Positions 62,974 to 64,000 of a stretch of 64,000 bases of DNA are shown piece after piece (position 1 is the first letter of the stretch; each line of letters starts with the position of its first letter). The notes under the pieces are model-generated. The model saw only the letters and a list, made by a program, of their open reading frames with translations, ran no database searches and was not told where the DNA came from. Source of the DNA: Rhodobacteraceae bacterium M382 (GTDB taxonomy: Bacteria > Pseudomonadota > Alphaproteobacteria > Rhodobacterales > Rhodobacteraceae). The DNA is taken from contig CP081098.1 of assembly GCA_025141015.1 (NCBI GenBank), positions 4,531,414 to 4,595,413 of the forward strand, written 5' to 3'. A program made the translations under genes and the position numbers.

Positions 62974-63152
62974 GCGTTCGGGGTCGGAAACGGCAAAACG
63001 GTTCCCGGCTTGCCAATTGCGCCCAAGTTGGCTAAAGACCCGGCCATACATGCGCGTGCGGCCCGCTCTGGCTAGAATCACACCGGTGACCTGATCCGGG
63101 TTGGCTTGGCATTGCGCTTAGAAATCGAACCCGAATACAAAGGTCAAATACC

Positions 63153-63416
63153 ATGGCAAATTCGCCCCAGGCAAAAAAACGCGCCCGTCAGAACGAAAAG
63201 CGTTTCGCTGTCAACAAAGCCCGTCGTTCGCGCATCCGCACCTTCCTGCGTAAAGTCGAAGAAGCAATCGAATCCGGCAACAAAGAAGAAGCAACTGCCG
63301 CTCTGCGCGCTGCTCAGCCCGAATTGATGCGCGGCGTGACCAAAGGCGTTTTCCACAAGAACACCGCCTCGCGCAAGGTTTCGCGCCTGTCCGCCCGCGT
63401 CAAAGCGCTGGGCTAA
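63153..63416 (+). CDS. rpsT: 30S ribosomal protein S20
   Basis: Primary 16S rRNA-binding protein at the bottom of the 30S body. It has 87 residues starting [18 protein letters not shown] at the ATG at 63153, with AAAGGTC upstream. The all-helical, Lys/Arg-rich sequence with the C-terminal [19 protein letters not shown] is characteristic. A strong terminator follows at 63488. Confidence 0.98.
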   Translation: MANSPQAKKRARQNEKRFAVNKARRSRIRTFLRKVEEAIESGNKEEATAALRAAQPELMRGVTKGVFHKNTASRKVSRLSARVKALG

Positions 63417-63487
63417 TTCTGGGTCTCCCCCGGGAATCGGTGACCGTTCGGCATCTGTTCGGACAAGATCTGAATTAACAAATCTGG

Positions 63488-63517
63488 AAGGCGTTGCAGG
63501 ATTGCAGCGCCTTTTTT
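63488..63517 (+). terminator. Rho-independent terminator of rpsT
   Basis: AAGGCGTTGC pairs with GCAGCGCCTT (one G-T pair) around the loop AGGATT and is followed by a run of T residues. Confidence 0.9.
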
Positions 63518-63864
63518 GTTCTCTTGGTCCCAACCCGGCTTCTGCTGCAAGCGCGAGAGATTCTTTATCCCCAAAGCCTGAGTCAACAGCATAGTTTCGT
63601 TGCTGGGAGGGGGACGAAATTGCTACCAAGGTTTCAGCGATTCACTCGCTTGGGGGGACAGGCTGGATCCGGAACATCCGATGGGCATCGGAAGCTTTGG
63701 AGACGACTGTCGGGATACTGTTTAGAATGGCGGCATCCTGATGCGCTATGATCCGGTCACTCACCGGTGTTTGGCCCTGTCTATAAAATGAGTGTGTAAC
63801 GGTTTTGTTTCAGAGGATCGTCCGTGCTGGATAGCGGATGATTTTGGGGGACATATTTGTCGTT
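63518..63864. other. Non-coding region after rpsT
   Basis: This stretch holds no convincing gene. One sequence, TTATCCCCA at 63565-63573, differs by one base from the DnaA-box consensus, but no cluster of such boxes is visible. Confidence 0.5.
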
Positions 63865-64000
63865 ATGTCTGCACAGACAACGGTGTCGGTTTTCCGGCAG
63901 CGACCGGTATTTTGGTGTGTGAATCCTAATGGTCCTGAGACCAACGAAAAAAATGACATAATGGCCGAAATGGCCAGCTTTGGGATGCGTGAGGCGCTGG
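63865..64000 (+). CDS. Possible 5' end of an unrecognised gene cut by the window edge
   Basis: An open frame begins at the ATG at 63865 (MSAQTTVSVFRQRPVF) and stays open to the edge, with a second in-frame ATG at 63961 (MAEMASFGMREAL). Only 45 residues are visible and no family is recognisable. In relatives dnaA often follows rpsT, but the typical DnaA opening with a Trp-Gly and Asn-Asn-Tyr block is not seen. Neither start has a good ribosome binding site. Confidence 0.25.
   Translation, partial: MSAQTTVSVFRQRPVFWCVNPNGPETNEKNDIMAEMASFGMREAL

Noticed and set aside
63560-63580. Replication origin marked by a DnaA box
   Set aside because: A single sequence with one mismatch to the consensus is expected by chance; no cluster or A+T-rich unwinding region was seen.

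Overview
The window is about 60% G+C chromosomal DNA whose gene content and order point to a marine alphaproteobacterium of the Rhodobacteraceae (roseobacter group); the genus cannot be fixed from sequence reading alone. Supporting signs are the rpoBC-ribosomal protein cluster, a DUF3035 (BamF) lipoprotein next to lspA and paired M16 peptidases, DUF1674, the rbfA-truB-rpsO-pnp order, a Prx6-type peroxiredoxin, a methanethiol oxidase (SBP56) homologue, the kbl-tdh pair, and ubiE-ubiB facing mutM.

Layout. 1-12.3 kb (minus strand): secE-nusG-rplK-rplA-[glycosyltransferase]-rplJ-rplL-rpoB-rpoC, with rpoC running off the left edge. 12.4-24.8 kb: MFS drug exporter, lysophospholipid acyltransferase-like protein, tRNA-Trp, two M16 peptidases, a BamF-like lipoprotein, lspA, purH, a heparinase II/III-like protein, rsmB, an SDHAF4-like small protein and dapB. 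24.9-33.4 kb (mostly plus): the classical rbfA-truB-rpsO-pnp translation/RNA-decay order, interrupted by a DUF2233 protein, a DUF1643 protein, an RTX-repeat protein and a metallo-beta-lactamase-fold protein. 33.4-54.5 kb is accessory and metabolic: GT25 and GT11 glycosyltransferases, peroxiredoxin, aldehyde dehydrogenase, glyoxalase-like proteins, rlmN, methanethiol oxidase with a histidine-rich membrane partner, a LysR/GMC-oxidoreductase/enolase-superfamily catabolic unit, IalB, asparaginase, a second LysR with a small membrane protein, a PPP-type phosphatase, a cysteine synthase-like enzyme and the threonine-degrading kbl-tdh pair. 54.7-55.8 kb is an A+T-richer Fic gene that looks acquired. 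55.8-63.4 kb: XRE-cupin regulator divergent from a thiolase, a short reductive-dehalogenase-like Fe-S protein, ubiB-ubiE, mutM, enoyl-CoA hydratase and rpsT. The last 0.5 kb lies where dnaA often follows in relatives, but no DnaA-like protein is readable before the edge.

No transposase, prophage, CRISPR array or complete defence island is present. The most interesting non-coding signal is a family of intergenic elements at five loci (around 23.9, 34.2, 36.75, 52.2 and 57.8 kb). They share a G-rich hairpin, a second hairpin whose sequence differs in every copy while base pairing is kept, and a C-run followed by a T-rich stretch; four of the five sit between convergent genes. Other notable signals are three GTGCAC palindromes at exact 11-bp spacing between the XRE-cupin gene and the thiolase, two perfect hairpins between rpoB and rpoC, a multi-hairpin leader before rplJ, a nested hairpin before pnp, and palindromes before the aldehyde dehydrogenase.
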